A stretch of DNA of 64,000 nucleotides from Lingula anatina. Taxonomy: Eukaryota > Brachiopoda > Lingulata > Lingulida > Lingulidae. This document shows positions 22,688-36,800 of this stretch, piece after piece. The translations under genes and the position numbers were made by a program. The stretch lies in the NCBI RefSeq assembly GCF_001039355.2, contig NW_019775813.1:532565-596564 (forward strand), written 5' to 3'. Each line of letters starts with the position of its first letter. The stretch's first letter is position 1. Under the pieces are notes generated by a model. The model ran no database searches and had not been told where the DNA came from. It saw only the letters and a list, made by a program, of their open reading frames with translations.

Positions 22688-25600
22688 CAAAACAACAGTC
22701 TACAAACTGTAACCTGACAACGGTGCTTTTGCCCGTCACTCCGTAACAGTCCAGTAGTCCTTACCAGGACTTCAAAAAAAAATAACAAACACCTTTTCTG
22801 GCTAAAAGTCATCTAGATGAAGCAGAAAAACACTTCTACTCCCTTAGAGTAGTAAAACCATTGTAGTGGATGTTGACATAAAACGACACAAGTAAGAGGG
22901 AGTCACCTCAGTGTGTTTCACCTGTGAACTCTGTGCAGGCAGAATAGAAAACCCTATTATTAGACTGTAATTCTTCAAAAAATGCCAAAAGAGGTGCAGA
23001 TTAACAGAAAAGATAGCAACCGTTGAAGCGTGTAGCCTAAGCCAGAGAGACACAATAACGCCCGCAGGTCCAGGGCTCTTCCATTTACGTCACAGGTCCA
23101 AAAAGTTGCCAAATTTATCTTAATAACATTAAGTACATGTAGTCATCGAGTGCAATTCAGGGAGAAAAATAGGAACTAGGAGGGAAAAGTATGCAGCTGA
23201 AAATAAATAAACAAGTTTGAACAGTTATAGTTATTATTCGTGCCCCTAATTCTATCCGAGGACATTACCTCACGTGGTATGTAGCGTGTTCAACCAGGTT
23301 CGCATGGTGCACGTGTTAAAAAATGCGCTCATCTCCCCAATGCGTGATTGAATAACAATGGCTAACCTTTCTAGAGTGCACGACATCTGGTCCTATCCAC
23401 AAAATCAACAAAACATTGACATGTTGCCGGGCGAACATGTCAATATATGATCTGATAACCATCACTGATCCACATCTTGACAGAACATTTTGGTGAGAAA
23501 ATCAAACATTTCTGCACTCAGGTTAGTAACAAAATCTGAGCAGATAACTATTCACTTTGAAAAAGATTAAGATGTTGATATAGCTTTTAATTGATATCAT
23601 TTTCAGTCAAAACAAACCAAAAGGCAAGATGAAGTTGGTAAATGTGTTTTAAGATAAGAATCAGGGTTTTTACTATGACAGTTTCTATTTCAGCAAGAAA
23701 GTAAACACAGATGTACCAATGTCATCGGATGTCACGGGGCTCCTGACTGTGACAGCGTGACATCAGTCCTTTTTTTGTGCGCTACCCAGGGACTTTGCCA
23801 CCTGACCTGAAGCCCTGAGGCTGCTTTTTCTCCCCGGGGGCGATCTTTTGTCCCGTTAAATACCCAGCAAACACAGGTGACTCTAAGCATTAGCCAATGT
23901 TAAAATGCGCTGTTTTCACAGGTGAGTCCCCAGGTAATCAGTGACGAAGGGCAGTGCACGCGACTGTAAAGGAGTGACAAGAGTGAACGACCCCGTATCT
24001 AACCAAGGAACACGCAAGGTATGCCAAATCAGCTGATCGATACAAAGAGAAGTTTCCGCAAAAATTCCAACATGCCTTCAAGGTCGGCATTACTGTGGAC
24101 AGTCAAGTAAATGGCAGTAATGGTGACGCTGAACAATCCTATCCAAACATAATAAAAAAGAAAAAAAGAACTATTATGTGCGCTTCTTTTTTTGCCTTTT
24201 TTAAAAATAGTTTTCAGTTGCACATTTATTGTTGATAAACTTCTAATAGATTAAAATGCTTTTCAAAAAAAATTATACCCTTATCCTTATTTTCTTCAAA
24301 AGATTTTTTATGATCTGATGACTTCCAACTTACTGTGCACACTGCCATCTTTTCCATGAATCTTCTTCGTTCTCTTAGGTCTTGCCGTGTGTCATACGTG
24401 TAATATTCCGTTCACAACTTTTGTATTATTACTCTGACCACCATGTGGGTCCGTAGCTTATTACATCAGCAACGCTGTTGAATGTTCTCTTCTCCATTTC
24501 ATTTACACCCAGAAATAACTCCCCATCATACGAACATGATAATTGATTCCACTAACGATGGTGTGATAATATGTGACTAATTTTAGAACCGACGTCCAAA
24601 GTTTTCTGTAAGAAAATTTTCTACTACATTAACCAGAGAACCCCTGTAGGCGACACAATATGGCGAGTGCCATCAGACGTTTTATGTTCATTCTTTCAGG
24701 CAGGACTGATTCAATGGCATTTAATCATTTCAAAAATAATGATACGTTATAGGAGACATCATTACATTAGGGAAGGTTTTATAGGGAACAGCCTTGGAAT
24801 TCAATGGCAAGTGCCTAATCTTTTAGCCGTCATCTATTACTAACATACATGGCTAACATAAACAGTTGCTCAAATCAAATTTTCCCCTGATTGATTTTCA
24901 TCCAGCAAGTATCGCACTTTGGAAGTCCCTTTATTGAATTGTGCAGCAGAACTAAATAAACCAGTCGTCCTATTCATCGGCAACATATTGATTCTATTAA
25001 CAGCCAACTTTCTCGTAAGAGGGCTCAATCGGAACACAATTATCAGAACTTTTTTTCATGGAAAGTCATTTTCCCTATCTTCTGTCTACTAATCTTGTGC
25101 TGAGACTTTTCAATTCTATCCGAGGAGAAAATGGATGACAAAACTTTCATAATAAAAATCAATAAGGCCAGACGACTCTTAAAAGAGTTTGTTCTCCTTA
25201 GTGGAGACGATGGCGATAAGTTGAAGTGTAACAGCGGCTGAAGACAAAGGGTCCATGATAACTTTATCGCTGTTCAAATATCCTGAATAGATGTTAATAA
25301 ACTTGTGACAAGGCTTCAGAGACCAATAACACTGATTGAAACTGTCTGCAAATGAATTTATTTGCTGGTAAATTTGGTCTATTTTGTGAGTGAGTTCACC
25401 GGGTGGACTATATGCTGTTCTAAAGCAAATATACATATATAGATGATATCACCATGTTGGACTTAAATTTAGCTGCATAGGTTAAAAAATTGATCCAGGC
25501 CTAAGCATATAACATGATTTCTTCCATTTATTAATTAATTTTTTTTTACTTTTGTTTTTTTCCACTTTGAAAAATTTGCTTTTGCAGTTTATTTTCTCCC

Positions 25601-25945
25601 AAAAAACCTAAGTGTCTAATTTAAATGGTATATTATTATTAATTAAAAATAACACCAGTATCAAAAGCAGCGAAATCATAATATAATCATTTAATATCCC
25701 CTTGTATACTCATTATTAGTGCAACACACAATCAATTTGTTTACAGACATTTGAAATGGTAGACAAGCACACAATTTGCTGGCAAAGTTCCTACCTAGGA
25801 ATCGCCCAATTAATTACTTACAGAACAGGTTTCCTAATCTTTCGATAAGTATTCAAAATTTTTATACTTTATTTCCATGCAAACAGACCAGCCAAAGTAC
25901 ACCTGATCAGTAAGCTGATACCAATCTGGTGACAACATCACTCAC

Positions 25946-26035
25946 CTTGAGGCTGTCATAACACCAAAACTCTGGCGTGCGCTGTTGTTCTAAAACATTA
26001 AAAGGATCCAGCCACTGGTACATGACTTCCCCCAT
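25946..26035 (-). CDS. Candidate alternative first exon of PDZRN3/4-like gene
   Basis: The minus strand has an ATG with A at -3 and G at +4, followed by 30 open codons and ending exactly at a strong donor (AAG|GTGAGT, donor at 25945). The frame begins MGEVMYQWLDPFNVLEQQ and ends EFWCYDSLK. It is rich in aromatic residues, unlike the chance frames around it. An in-frame TAA lies eight codons upstream, so the ATG is the natural start. The exon ends in phase 0, which fits the phase-0 entry of the PDZ1 exon at 14680 on the same strand. From memory, vertebrate PDZRN3 and PDZRN4 have short isoforms that start with an MG-initial peptide and join at about this point in PDZ1, losing RING and zinc fingers. 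The peptide here is not visibly similar to those, so the link rests on strand, phase and position. It could instead be the first exon of another gene, or chance. Confidence 0.5.
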
Positions 26036-28941
26036 GATACATCCGTCATTCCCTGCTTAAACACTTATTGTTTCACTGCAGTGTTAATCCACAAACATAT
26101 GCATGACTAAAACGCTCTCCTCGACAAACCTGGGCGAGATTGGACGAATGGTATCTTTGTCACATACTCTGTCGGTTACTGATCAATAAAGTAGCCTAGC
26201 CTTTCAAAGACTCCCCGAGTTGTTTTGTTTTTCCACCAAATAGTGCAAGCAAACAATAGCGTCTATTCAGGTACAGCTGGCAAGCGAATTAATTGAACAT
26301 TAATTAACGTTTTCGTCAGCTGGGCTGAAAAGATAGTTATCGATGCAGCCTGACAAATCTATACCTTATCAAGTTAGATGCCAATGTTGGGGCATTAGTT
26401 ATTATTATTATCAACACATTACACCCTTTTTTTTATTCAGAACAGCTACTGCGGCATATTGGGCCACCTAACTACTTCCAGTGTTGACACTTTGAATCAC
26501 GGACCAGTTGTGGTTTCTATTTACAGAATTCTCCAATGTTGACAAACAGAAAGTTTTACTAATCGTGAATTGAAATGTAAAAAGCAAAAACCGCTTAGAG
26601 CTCTCTTTGTGTGTGTGTTAAGTGGCTATCTCTTACATCTTGCAATCAATACTACAACTGTAGCAGCTGTTAGAGGAAAAACCTTCATAAGACACGTCTC
26701 TCATTATTTCATTTTTGTTGCATTTTAAGGACAAAAAGCCATGGATTTGAATCATTTTTCCGTTTATTCAATCCTCCCCTTATCTGCCACTAATGGAGTA
26801 GAGGAACACAGTTTCCGATGGAACTAAAAGTGAAACGAACTGGATTGTCTCGGTTACCTTTAAACTCCATTTTAAGTAAGATTGATTGGTATTGAACACA
26901 ACAGAAGACCAATACTACACCAGTTACTGAACAAATCCAATCTTCTCATCCATGTTATACTTCAATGGAATATGTCTAGGATTAGGGAGGAGAACGTCTT
27001 CGAGTAATTAGATTTTTTTATTCCGAGGGTCGAGTACTTTCCTACTCAAAACCCTGATTGATGAATCTCAAAATAAGAATGGACATGCCTCATGGCAATT
27101 TTTTCCCAAAACAGGTTTTTACGAATCTGAGCAACTTTAGACCAAATACCACAAGAATATAAACCTCTATGTTCATGCAAGCATCAATTCATGTAAGAAT
27201 TGTCCAGAAGTTGTGACAATACCTTGTGTAAAAACTACTAGTAGGTAACCGTTTAACCTGTCCCTCAGCCAGAATTCCAGGCCCGTATTAACACTGCATT
27301 AGCCACGGTATGTCAGTAGGAGGTCTGGATACATTGTGATACATTGTTGCAAATTGTATTGTGCCACTGTCACTGTTACAGATCGCTGACCAAATGAACT
27401 GGTCAATGAACCGACTGTATTGACCAAATAACACCAATTATGGGCGTGGAATGTTTAAGCAAACAATAATGGCGTAATCTTTGCGCCTGAGGTGAGGCGT
27501 GAAAAGATTAAATGTCAACTATTTGCCAAAACATCAGCCAGCTAAAGAATAATCCCAGGTTGGAAATATTTCACACATAGCTCCTGGTTATAATTGGGGG
27601 TGACCAGAAAACATGTGAACTACGGAACAATTCACACTGCAGATTGTCTTTTGGTCCTGAATAGGGTTAAAAAAAACTCACAGGAAACGATAGATACAGC
27701 TTTGCAAGAATTAGCTCTACAAAAATACCAGCGTTGGTTGCTTGTCTTCATGCTGTGGATCCAGTTATATATTGCAATCATCATCTCTTGCACTGTATAC
27801 AACAAAAAGGTAATTGATTCTGGACCCAAACCAATCTCAAGGTTTGTTTTCGTGATGTGACTACGGCCAATGTCTCTCTTTTCACTCGGCCCAAGTGCTC
27901 TTTTGCAGACACGCGTGAGGCAAACAAAGAAAAATTCTGAACTAATCAGCCAGTTGTTCCATATTTACCTCAACTGACTAGAAATATTTATCAATATTAG
28001 CATGGTGGTCATCCATTGCTGTGTTAAGCCATTGTTAGTGGCTGTTATGGTTGAGTTAATGGGTCATGGACCGTTCACCTTCTATTGTAATACCTAGCAT
28101 TGGGCAGAATCATATTTTGGGATGTTTTGCAAGTAAACATCGATCCAGATTTTAATTATTTAATTCATTTTTTTGCATTTTAATGTATTTTTCTTGTTTA
28201 CTTATTTGATACGATGCTACAATAGCACTATATTTGTCATGTGTCAAAGAAATAACTTTTTCTTTCATACAGACAATGCAATTTTTAATTACATAAATTC
28301 AAAAAGAAAAAAAAATCAGAAAACAAAAGTTCGCCTTCACATTTTCCTTTAACATTAAATAAATACACCCCTATAATTTTTGAGACCAATTCTTCTTTTC
28401 CCAAACAACAAAGGGCTTCCTATACTCTTTACTCCTACTTCAAGGGAACAAATACTGCTTTTTTTATTTGACTTAAAAAAACACGGAGGGGAAGTAGTAA
28501 AATGGAGAAATGGACAGTGTGTCAATACTTCTCCATTAACACTGCACCCGGCTCAGGAAGATCACAACCAAAAAACACTGGGACCGGTGGCTTAATTAAC
28601 GGATTTCTGGGTTTTAATTCTTGGACAAACACCTGTGTGCACCTAGCTAGGGTCCACAGTGTGGAGAGAGTGGAACAATAAGTAGACACTGTCACAGCTT
28701 CTGGAGTTTTTCCATTAAAGACCACAAAAATATATACCGACATCTGTTTTGACATCTGTGTTGAATATATTTAAAGAACTTTTTCTTGGACATGGTCCCT
28801 ATGCTACATAATTATTCAGGTTATAACTAATTTCTTGGTTCCTATTCATCTCATTCTTTCATTTTTCATTTATGCTTTTTTTTTTTCACCATTCTTCCAT
28901 CTTATTCAGCTTTCACCTCTGTTCGTTCTCTCTCTCTCTCT

Positions 28942-28942
<1 letters not shown>

Positions 28943-29000
<58 letters not shown>
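28943..29000. repeat. GT microsatellite with CT prefix
   Basis: About 29 GT units, preceded by CT units at 28928-28941. Confidence 0.95.
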
Positions 29001-29002
<2 letters not shown>

Positions 29003-29339
29003 TCCAAATATTTCCTCCTCTCTCTCCCAGTCACTGGTATTGTCTGAGGAGTCGTGAGGCATATTGCATGTGGCACACCATCAGTCACAGCCCCAGGCTA
29101 AGGTGGACATGGATCCTCTTGGCTCCTCTGGTCACCCCAGCCCAGCTCATTAGCAGTAATTATAGAACAATTATCACTATATTGTGGCCAGTGTCATGTG
29201 CTCCAGACACTGGGTGGACAGTTAAGTTTAATGGCTAATTTATGATATTACATGACCTGAGGCCTTTCCAATACATAACTGCCTTTTTTGTCTTACTTCC
29301 TCTCATGTTGTATATATCATATTTGTTTAGATCCTCTTT

Positions 29340-29490
29340 TAGGCCTGTAGCCAGGGGGGTTTGGGGGGGGGGGGAGGTTTCGAAGGAACCACCTTTTTTT
29401 GTCAGGAAAAGGTCCATTCTGGACAAAATTTGATCTAAGTTTCATTGTAAAAGGTCCACTTTTTTCAAAAAAAGAAACCCCTTTTGAAAT
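29340..29490 (+). repeat. Dispersed repeat, copy 1
   Basis: The copy begins TAGGCCTGTAGCCAGGGGGG, passes a poly-G run and a TTCGAA, and contains AAAAGGTCCATTCTGGACAA and AAATTTGATCTAAGTTT. The core recurs inverted at 63697-63773. The GGCCTGTAGCCAGGGGGG head resembles an end sequence that I recall as common in marine invertebrate genomes. No coding capacity is seen. Confidence 0.6.
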
Positions 29491-29525
29491 TGCTGTCTTT
29501 CCCTCTTTATCTCTCATGCACAAGA

Positions 29526-29527
<2 letters not shown>

Positions 29528-29578
<51 letters not shown>
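29528..29578. repeat. CA microsatellite
   Basis: About 25 uninterrupted AC units. Confidence 0.95.
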
Positions 29579-29579
<1 letters not shown>

Positions 29580-32500
29580 TCGCACACCTCAGCCAGCTGA
29601 CCGTACTGCCCCACCCACAAGGTCAGCCAGCGTGTCTCCAATATTAAACCAACCATTGTCAGTTAGCTATAATTATAGAACCATTATTACAGCAGCAGTC
29701 TCACAAGTCTTATAAGGAAGTGACAACTTATGTCATTAGTGAATAAATACTTGTTTCACACTGCCTTACCATATTAAGAAAGCTTTCATTTTATTTCAAT
29801 CGAAGTAGAATTTTAAGTGAAGACAAACCTCTTTCATCAAATAGGCCCACCTAAGAGTTTTCAGGATGAGAATAAAATGTGTTAAAAATATCTGAGAAGA
29901 ATTTTAATTGAAATGTCATATTTGTAGATAAAGATAATCTCTGACTCAATACCTCTTCTCCTTACACAATATATATATACCCATAATACACCATAGCCAT
30001 GTAAAGCCATTGTGGACATTCCTTTTTGGACAAACCACAAAATAACAAACCCTGGACCAACAGCCGCCCACACAGTGGTCAAGTGGTGGTCACTGCTACA
30101 TAACATCATATCACAGCCAAAACACTGTCCATCACCCCTGGCCATGTCTTGGATAGAGTACAGATATCTACCTGAGATTACATCATAAAGCAGGGGCAGA
30201 CAGTGGCTGTCTTCTGGGTCGTCTGGAAAATGTTCAGAATTTTTGGAAGACAGTCAAAATTTTAAAGTTTACATGGATGGGCATCTAATTTTCTCGGTCG
30301 GAAGATGGTCAAAAATGGAGGATGGATTTACAAAGATAATTTGAAAGACTGTCAGAAAACATCTCTGGATCTGCCCCTAAAGTGCCCCTCCAAATGTTCA
30401 CAGCTATATACTTACTGCCTGTCACTCCTCAATACTGTCAATGTTACACTGTCAATCACGTCAATCATATTCTTATCGCACACCATAGCAGATCAGAAGA
30501 CGATGATCATATTTCTCCTGAATTTATATACCATTGATATCCTGGCCTTACTCACCTGGCAATTCGTCAGATTGCTTCTAAAGATTTCCCAGACACAGCA
30601 AATGAAGCGTGCTCTAACTTATTTAACAATCTCCGGGAAATACAGTTCGTGTGATTGAATTCCTAATCCTTAATATTCTATCTCCGAGGTGCAGCTTACA
30701 GCCCTGCACTCCTGGGGTGGATTTACAAGACGTCTGACGTCAGATAAAAACCTACTGCCATGCTGAACACAGCAAAGAGAGGAAAAGTGGAGTTATTCTG
30801 TTGAATAAGGAACTAATCTGGCAGAAAAACATTTCCCCATCTCACTGATTTCTTGGATTAAAATCCCCCTATCTTGTCCTCCACATGGTGGCATCTCTGC
30901 GGTAGCGTCTGCTTTGATTTTGACGGCTTAACTAAGTGTATTGAAAAGTGCTTTGGTCACAATCAATCTGGTCTTGTTAATGTATTGTTTATTAATTATC
31001 CAGACTTCATATATAACCCAATAAAGCCCTGACTGAGTATTCTAAGAAATTAACAGGAGAAAATCTGATCTGGGGCCTGGAGATTTTTAATGAGCTGATG
31101 ATTACAGACCAAAGATGCCTTCTCCCAAATCCCTCCGAGTAATGACTCTTGCTGTAGTAATTAAAAGTTGAACAATATTAGTCCGTAGATAATGCATATT
31201 CTTTTGACTGCGGCCTTTGCGGATCCTGCGCCACCAGAGGATTGACGAGATGTGATTCATGGACTGATCATCCAAAATGCTCTTTAATTAAGATATCACA
31301 AAGGTAGTGATGGGCTCTAACGAGGTTTAACCCATGTTAAGCAGTGATTAAAGGCAAAATTTGCGTATCATTTTTAATACGTACAAGGCTGCTCATTGTT
31401 AAGCATTATACACATCAATTTCATGGTCAAACATACGTGTGTATTAAAAGGAAATGTGATTTTATTCAAAACGGCGTACTTCACATCTGGGCAGCAGCTA
31501 TAGATTTTGTGAAGCTTCAAGAGACAAAATTTGTTTTGAATGAATTTTCATGACCACTTTTTCCAATGTGGTCTGACACATCATGAAAGACAGTACTACA
31601 CATTAAATAGAAACCACAGAGCTAGATTCAGAGAATTAACTAACATGCAAGTTATGAGAAATAATGCCAATTTTGTTAAAGGGCAAATGTAGCCACAACC
31701 ACACCACACTACACTTAATGTCATCTTGTGTGGTAAAATAACAAAAAATCAATGCAGGATGGTTGCAAACGAAATGGCAGCCATAAATTTTGTCAATGAT
31801 GATGGCCTGTCAGCAAAAAGAGAAAAATTGTCACCATCATTTAGATATTATGTTCTATTGGTGACAATGCTTGCGACCATGCCCTCTTGAAAACATGATC
31901 ATAATGGCAATTGATAGTGCTGGTGGTACCCTCCTCAAGTACAGCCATCTGGGTGGCAAAAAATGCTTTTCAAAAGAAAAAGAATTTGTAACTTTAAACT
32001 GAGTCATCAATTTGGTGATTAAAACTGCCAGCTAAATTTATTGTAACCAAAGTGTCAATAACCTCGATCTCCCAAAAAGCACCCATTATTTGCTAAATCG
32101 TCATCCATACCTCTCACAAAATGCTTTTGACGGGCATTGAGTTATTTCACACTTATAATGATTAAAAATCACTCTATCGAAATTAATAATATTTTTTTTT
32201 GTAAAAACCACACACAAAAGTTAGCAAAAAACCCAAATGGTGCAGTCAAATTTCAGGTTAACTAATTAGACCATCTAAGCTCTCTAACTGACTTATTCAT
32301 ATCATGCTTTATCTCAAGTTGCTTTTTTCTGCAGCAAGTTTTTTGCCTAAGCCAATAGATACCTTTATCCCCCTTCAGATATTAAATTACTTAAGCCAAT
32401 TGATAATGGCTGTTATGTATTTAATGTCAAATCAGCTGTCATCAATATTCCAAGTTTTTTATTGGTAGGATGTTGACAGCGGTTGGGGGGATGCAAAATA

Positions 32501-33839
32501 ATGCACACACACACACACACACTGTATTACCCTACACTGAACAAGTTAAAATCCTCATAAAAACAATAAAAAAGAGAAGTAGCAATCTTTTTCACGTACC
32601 ATGTCTGCCAAAGTGGCAGAAGATGTGATTGATTGGAGACAGTAGCTGTATGTCAAGGACAGAGACACAGGTGACGACCCCCTGTCACCTGTCTTCTCTC
32701 ACCTGTCAGTATACCTGAGATGACAAAGTAGTACCCAGGTGAAATATTTCTGTTCACAGTGACAGGATTAGGGGGCTCATAGGTTTCCCAACAAGATTTC
32801 AGGCAGACATTGATCCAAAATTGAAGACTGAAAAAATTTGTCAACTCTAAGCACAAAATAAATCAAAAGTGGTCCATTTAACTGAACTGCTGTTCCTGCC
32901 TTATCCCAATCATGAAAATCGAAATACTCAAAAAATTATTCAAAATATCCAAAATACTTTGTCTGAAAGCTCAGACCAATTTTTTAATCAGAATTCATTT
33001 TCAAAACCATCCAAAGAGTGGTGAACCAACACTTCCCAACATTTCCTCCCAACACATCAATATTCTGTTTATCTCAGGTAAATCTATTTGAATACAGGAT
33101 TGAGCTGACTTCACTTTTGGCAGATTGAGGTTTGCACTGTCAAAGTAGTTGGTCTCACACGTCCAAGCAGGTAACCACAATATCTGTCCCCTACCTGTAC
33201 TTATGTCCCTTCAAAATATGACGAAAAAACAGACACCTTATGTTAGGTCACTATCTCGAATCATACCCAAATTTATATATAAAATATATAAGGAAATGAC
33301 ATAATTATCATAAATACGTATAAAACTCACCAAGTAATATGAATAAAATATGTCCGTTTAACCAGTGTGAAATAATAACTCTCCTGGTGGCAGCTGTTGC
33401 GTGACGATTATTAATGTTCAATCATTTCTGGACTGAGAACCATTAATGTTACTTTGAAAGGGGAGAAAACAGTCCTCAATAGTTCTTATGATCTATGTCC
33501 TGTCTGTTGTGATGATTTGTGTATCTAAATAGATCTTCTAAATACATGTTTATTTATTGCTCATAAATCATTATAGGTTAAGATTTCATTCAGTCTGACC
33601 AGTAAACCAATTATGGATTCAAAGCATAGGCTTAGCACATTACATTTTCACAAGTTGCTAAAGGAAAACAGGATAAAATATCAACAATTTATCAATTCCT
33701 TAAAAAACATTTTATTTATTTTTTTTTTCTTAAAAGAATTAGAATTTTCAATCCAGACTCCAGGGAATACTGCCTCCTTTTCCAGGAAACTTCTTAAGCA
33801 CTAAAAACTGGGTTTCCTATTATTTTCCCTAATTTTAAC

Positions 33840-33872
33840 CTAAGATCTAATAAACGGTATATTAGATCTTAG
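33840..33872. repeat. Perfect 13-bp inverted repeat
   Basis: CTAAGATCTAATA and TATTAGATCTTAG are exact reverse complements separated by the 7-nt loop AACGGTA. It could be a hairpin or a symmetric protein site; no downstream T-run or gene end accompanies it. Confidence 0.85.
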
Positions 33873-36800
33873 TTTTAACAGACCTGCCCCTAACCTGTAT
33901 GTTTAATACGTGGCACTTTTACGAGGACTTCTTCATCACTGCAGACATAACCTTTTAACAGAGCAGCCACTATAACATCTCGTCTAGTAGAACACGGGAT
34001 AACATAAGCCCTCTTTTTTCTACGATTTTTTACTGGGTGTGGTAGCACCTCCACATTTATCATATTTTATATTGAATATTTTAAATTTCCAACAAAATCA
34101 ACTTTTGGCTGGTAAAGGTCTGCTATGAATCAAAAACTGATTTAAATTCTATGCCATTTCTTATGCTGGATCAATTAAGGAGGTAAAACAGTCCATATTT
34201 TCATAAAGAGAGCTTCTCCTCAGAAATAGCTGGCTACAGATCTGAGCTAGGTGTGGGGTAGCACTGACCATTGTGTTCAGGTAGGCAGGGAGGATTGTGT
34301 TTGGTGTTACTGCTGAGATTGCTACCTGATTGTACTAAGGACATTGTTGTCCTCTCATTATGTGGGTAATAAGACTTTACTATTATTACTTACATTTGTT
34401 GTTTTTACACTGCCAGTAAACCAAATTAACATGGCTTCATTCTTGCGGTACCTTGTAAAATACACATATTATATCAAGTAAAAATGGTGTGTTGCTATCT
34501 CATTTAATTAATGCAGCTTGTTCTACAATAATTATAGAACAAACAACTGATCACCAACCCCCAGGTGCATATTTAAAAAAGGCATAAAAAACATCTATTC
34601 CATTATCTGGCAAACAGATAACTTCCACGCAAAATCACAGGTGTTCAGAAAAAAAAAAAAGAAAGCATTAGGCAACTTATTACCATTATCTATCAAGTAC
34701 CTGCAACACAGAATCTCCGGTACAGGTGAAAAAGTTGACTTTTTTCAATAACCTGGTGCATTTTCATCTCTTTGCGAAGCATGTTTCCCAATAGGGGCCA
34801 ATCAAGAGCTCATATTTGCGCAGATACAACCATCTGATTACTCCCTAAAATCGTGCTTTTCCTATTTTTTTATCAGGGTGCGTAATCTTTTAGGAAATTG
34901 CCGAGGTGTTAGTTGGAAGAGTTTGGGGGAGATATACTTCATAAAGTTTATCTATCGTACACTTTGGAGGGCAAAAATGGCTGTGATATAGAGATGAAGT
35001 TCAAGATACAGACACTGTGCGTGAGAAATAATGAGATTATAAGTCCAAAACAATTTGTAATGACGTCCAATGAAGAGGTTTCCACTGATTATCGAAAACC
35101 GAAGGTTAAAAAAAGGATTAATTGATATCTTTTAAAGACAAGACTTACATGAACATTACATACAGAGGTTTATAGAGATATATATTTGTTGTACAGATGT
35201 TAGTGAAAGAAGTAAGCATTTGAGTGCAGTTACACCATACAGATCAACCATATCAAGTTCAGTGTGTGATGGAGGGAAACTCTCAGTACCTCTGACACTG
35301 AGGGGGATTTCAAACAAAAAAGCACCTGTACCAAGTCTAGTTTTCCAGGCAAAACACTAGCTTAATACATATCATGCATATCAAATGTCCCACAAAATTT
35401 TTGGCATTTCATTTTCAAGCAAATGCCTGTGTACTTTCTAGGTTTTTGGTGTTACCCAAAGAAAAGTTGTACAAACATTACCACGGGAATCGGGGTGTGT
35501 TCAGAGGGGTCGGCACCTGTACATTGTCCAGCTGTCAGAGTGAAATTCTTGTCCAAGTGAAGATCAAACAGAGAGCAACTTATCTCTGATTGGACAGAAT
35601 TTTCGGCCCTTCTCATCTTTTCCCCACTTCAAAACAAATCTATTAACTTCAATTGAAAGCCGGAGAATCCAGTGTCCGTCTCTCTTTCAACAGTCTGCCA
35701 AAGATTAAAGAGGAGAGGGCTGGACGGTTATCTAGTCTTGCTGATTCAGTTGGTCAGCTACGGCATGTTATGAACTGACCGCTGGATAGTTTTACCAATG
35801 ACCAGGGTCAAACGGACCATTTTTCCCTTCTCCTTGCTTACCTACCTCCACTGCACTTTAAATACGTCTAAATTCAAGCTGATTAATGCTTATTAAATGG
35901 TATTCAGATTACATTCTTAAAGCAGGTATGCTGTTTTTTCCTTAATGTAAACAAAAACAAATAATTTACGAGTACTTACGTAACCCTGGTTTGACAAGGA
36001 ATTCATCTGGACCTGAACTTGGCAACTTCAGAAAGCTTCAACAGGTATACCTTTTTAACTGAGATGACTAAACTTTATTTCCTCATCTTCAAAAGACTAC
36101 ATCCACATTTAGAATTGACATTATATAAGAGTAACATGTTTATCACTAATGTAACTCTTACTATATTAATCAATATCTGTCACTTACAATAAATTAATTA
36201 AGTACGTATAAAAAACAACTTCAGTCATTTGTGTCCCAATCTACCAATACATTGGAACCAGGCTTACAATAAGATAATTCCACACCACACTATTTGTACT
36301 GATTTGGTGTCAATTTTCAAAGGGAAGATCCATCATTCCCTATCTCAATGTAAGGATACAAGGCCCAGCTTCCCCCCTCCCCTTCCCTTTCTTCTCTCAA
36401 TCAAGGTGACTGACATATTCCATCTTTTCTCCTGATGTTCTATCATGGCATATGTAACAGTAAAGCTTTGAAGTTGGACACATCAATTAAGAGGTTAATA
36501 AGCTGATCAGTCTGTAGAATTGATTGTGTTGGCCTCCACCTGGAGGGGGATGGACAGATATGGACACTATGGACCAGGTTTAGTTCTACCATTGTTCATA
36601 TTCTGCCTACAAGGGGGGTTGTGATTTTCAAAAATAATGTTCTAAATAATTATTTGAATTTTTTCTGAATTTATTTTTGAGAAATCTTTTATACACCAAA
36701 ACATGTATCTAATTAATGATGAAATGTGTATTCTTTTTAAGGTAAATGCACATTATTTTCTAGCTTTTTTACCTGCCATAAAATTTTACGCCATTTATAT

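Larger units (their letters stand above)
14681..25945 (-). other. 11-kb intron between candidate first exon and PDZ1 exon
   Basis: If the exon at 25946-26035 is real, this is a phase-0 intron (donor GTGAGT at 25945, acceptor TTTCTAG at 14681). If the long isoform splices here from further upstream, it is the 3' part of a larger intron. It holds GT and GA microsatellites at 16.9, 19.7-19.9 and 22.6 kb. A CpG-containing block at about 23.7-24.0 kb carries an inverted bZIP-like site. Two short open frames with splice-like edges lie at 18.6-19.3 kb on the minus strand. The rest is AT-rich with no recognised gene. Confidence 0.55.

Noticed and set aside
28835-29088. Several frames with long Cys-Val or Thr-His runs
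   Set aside because: They are translations of the GT/CA microsatellite.
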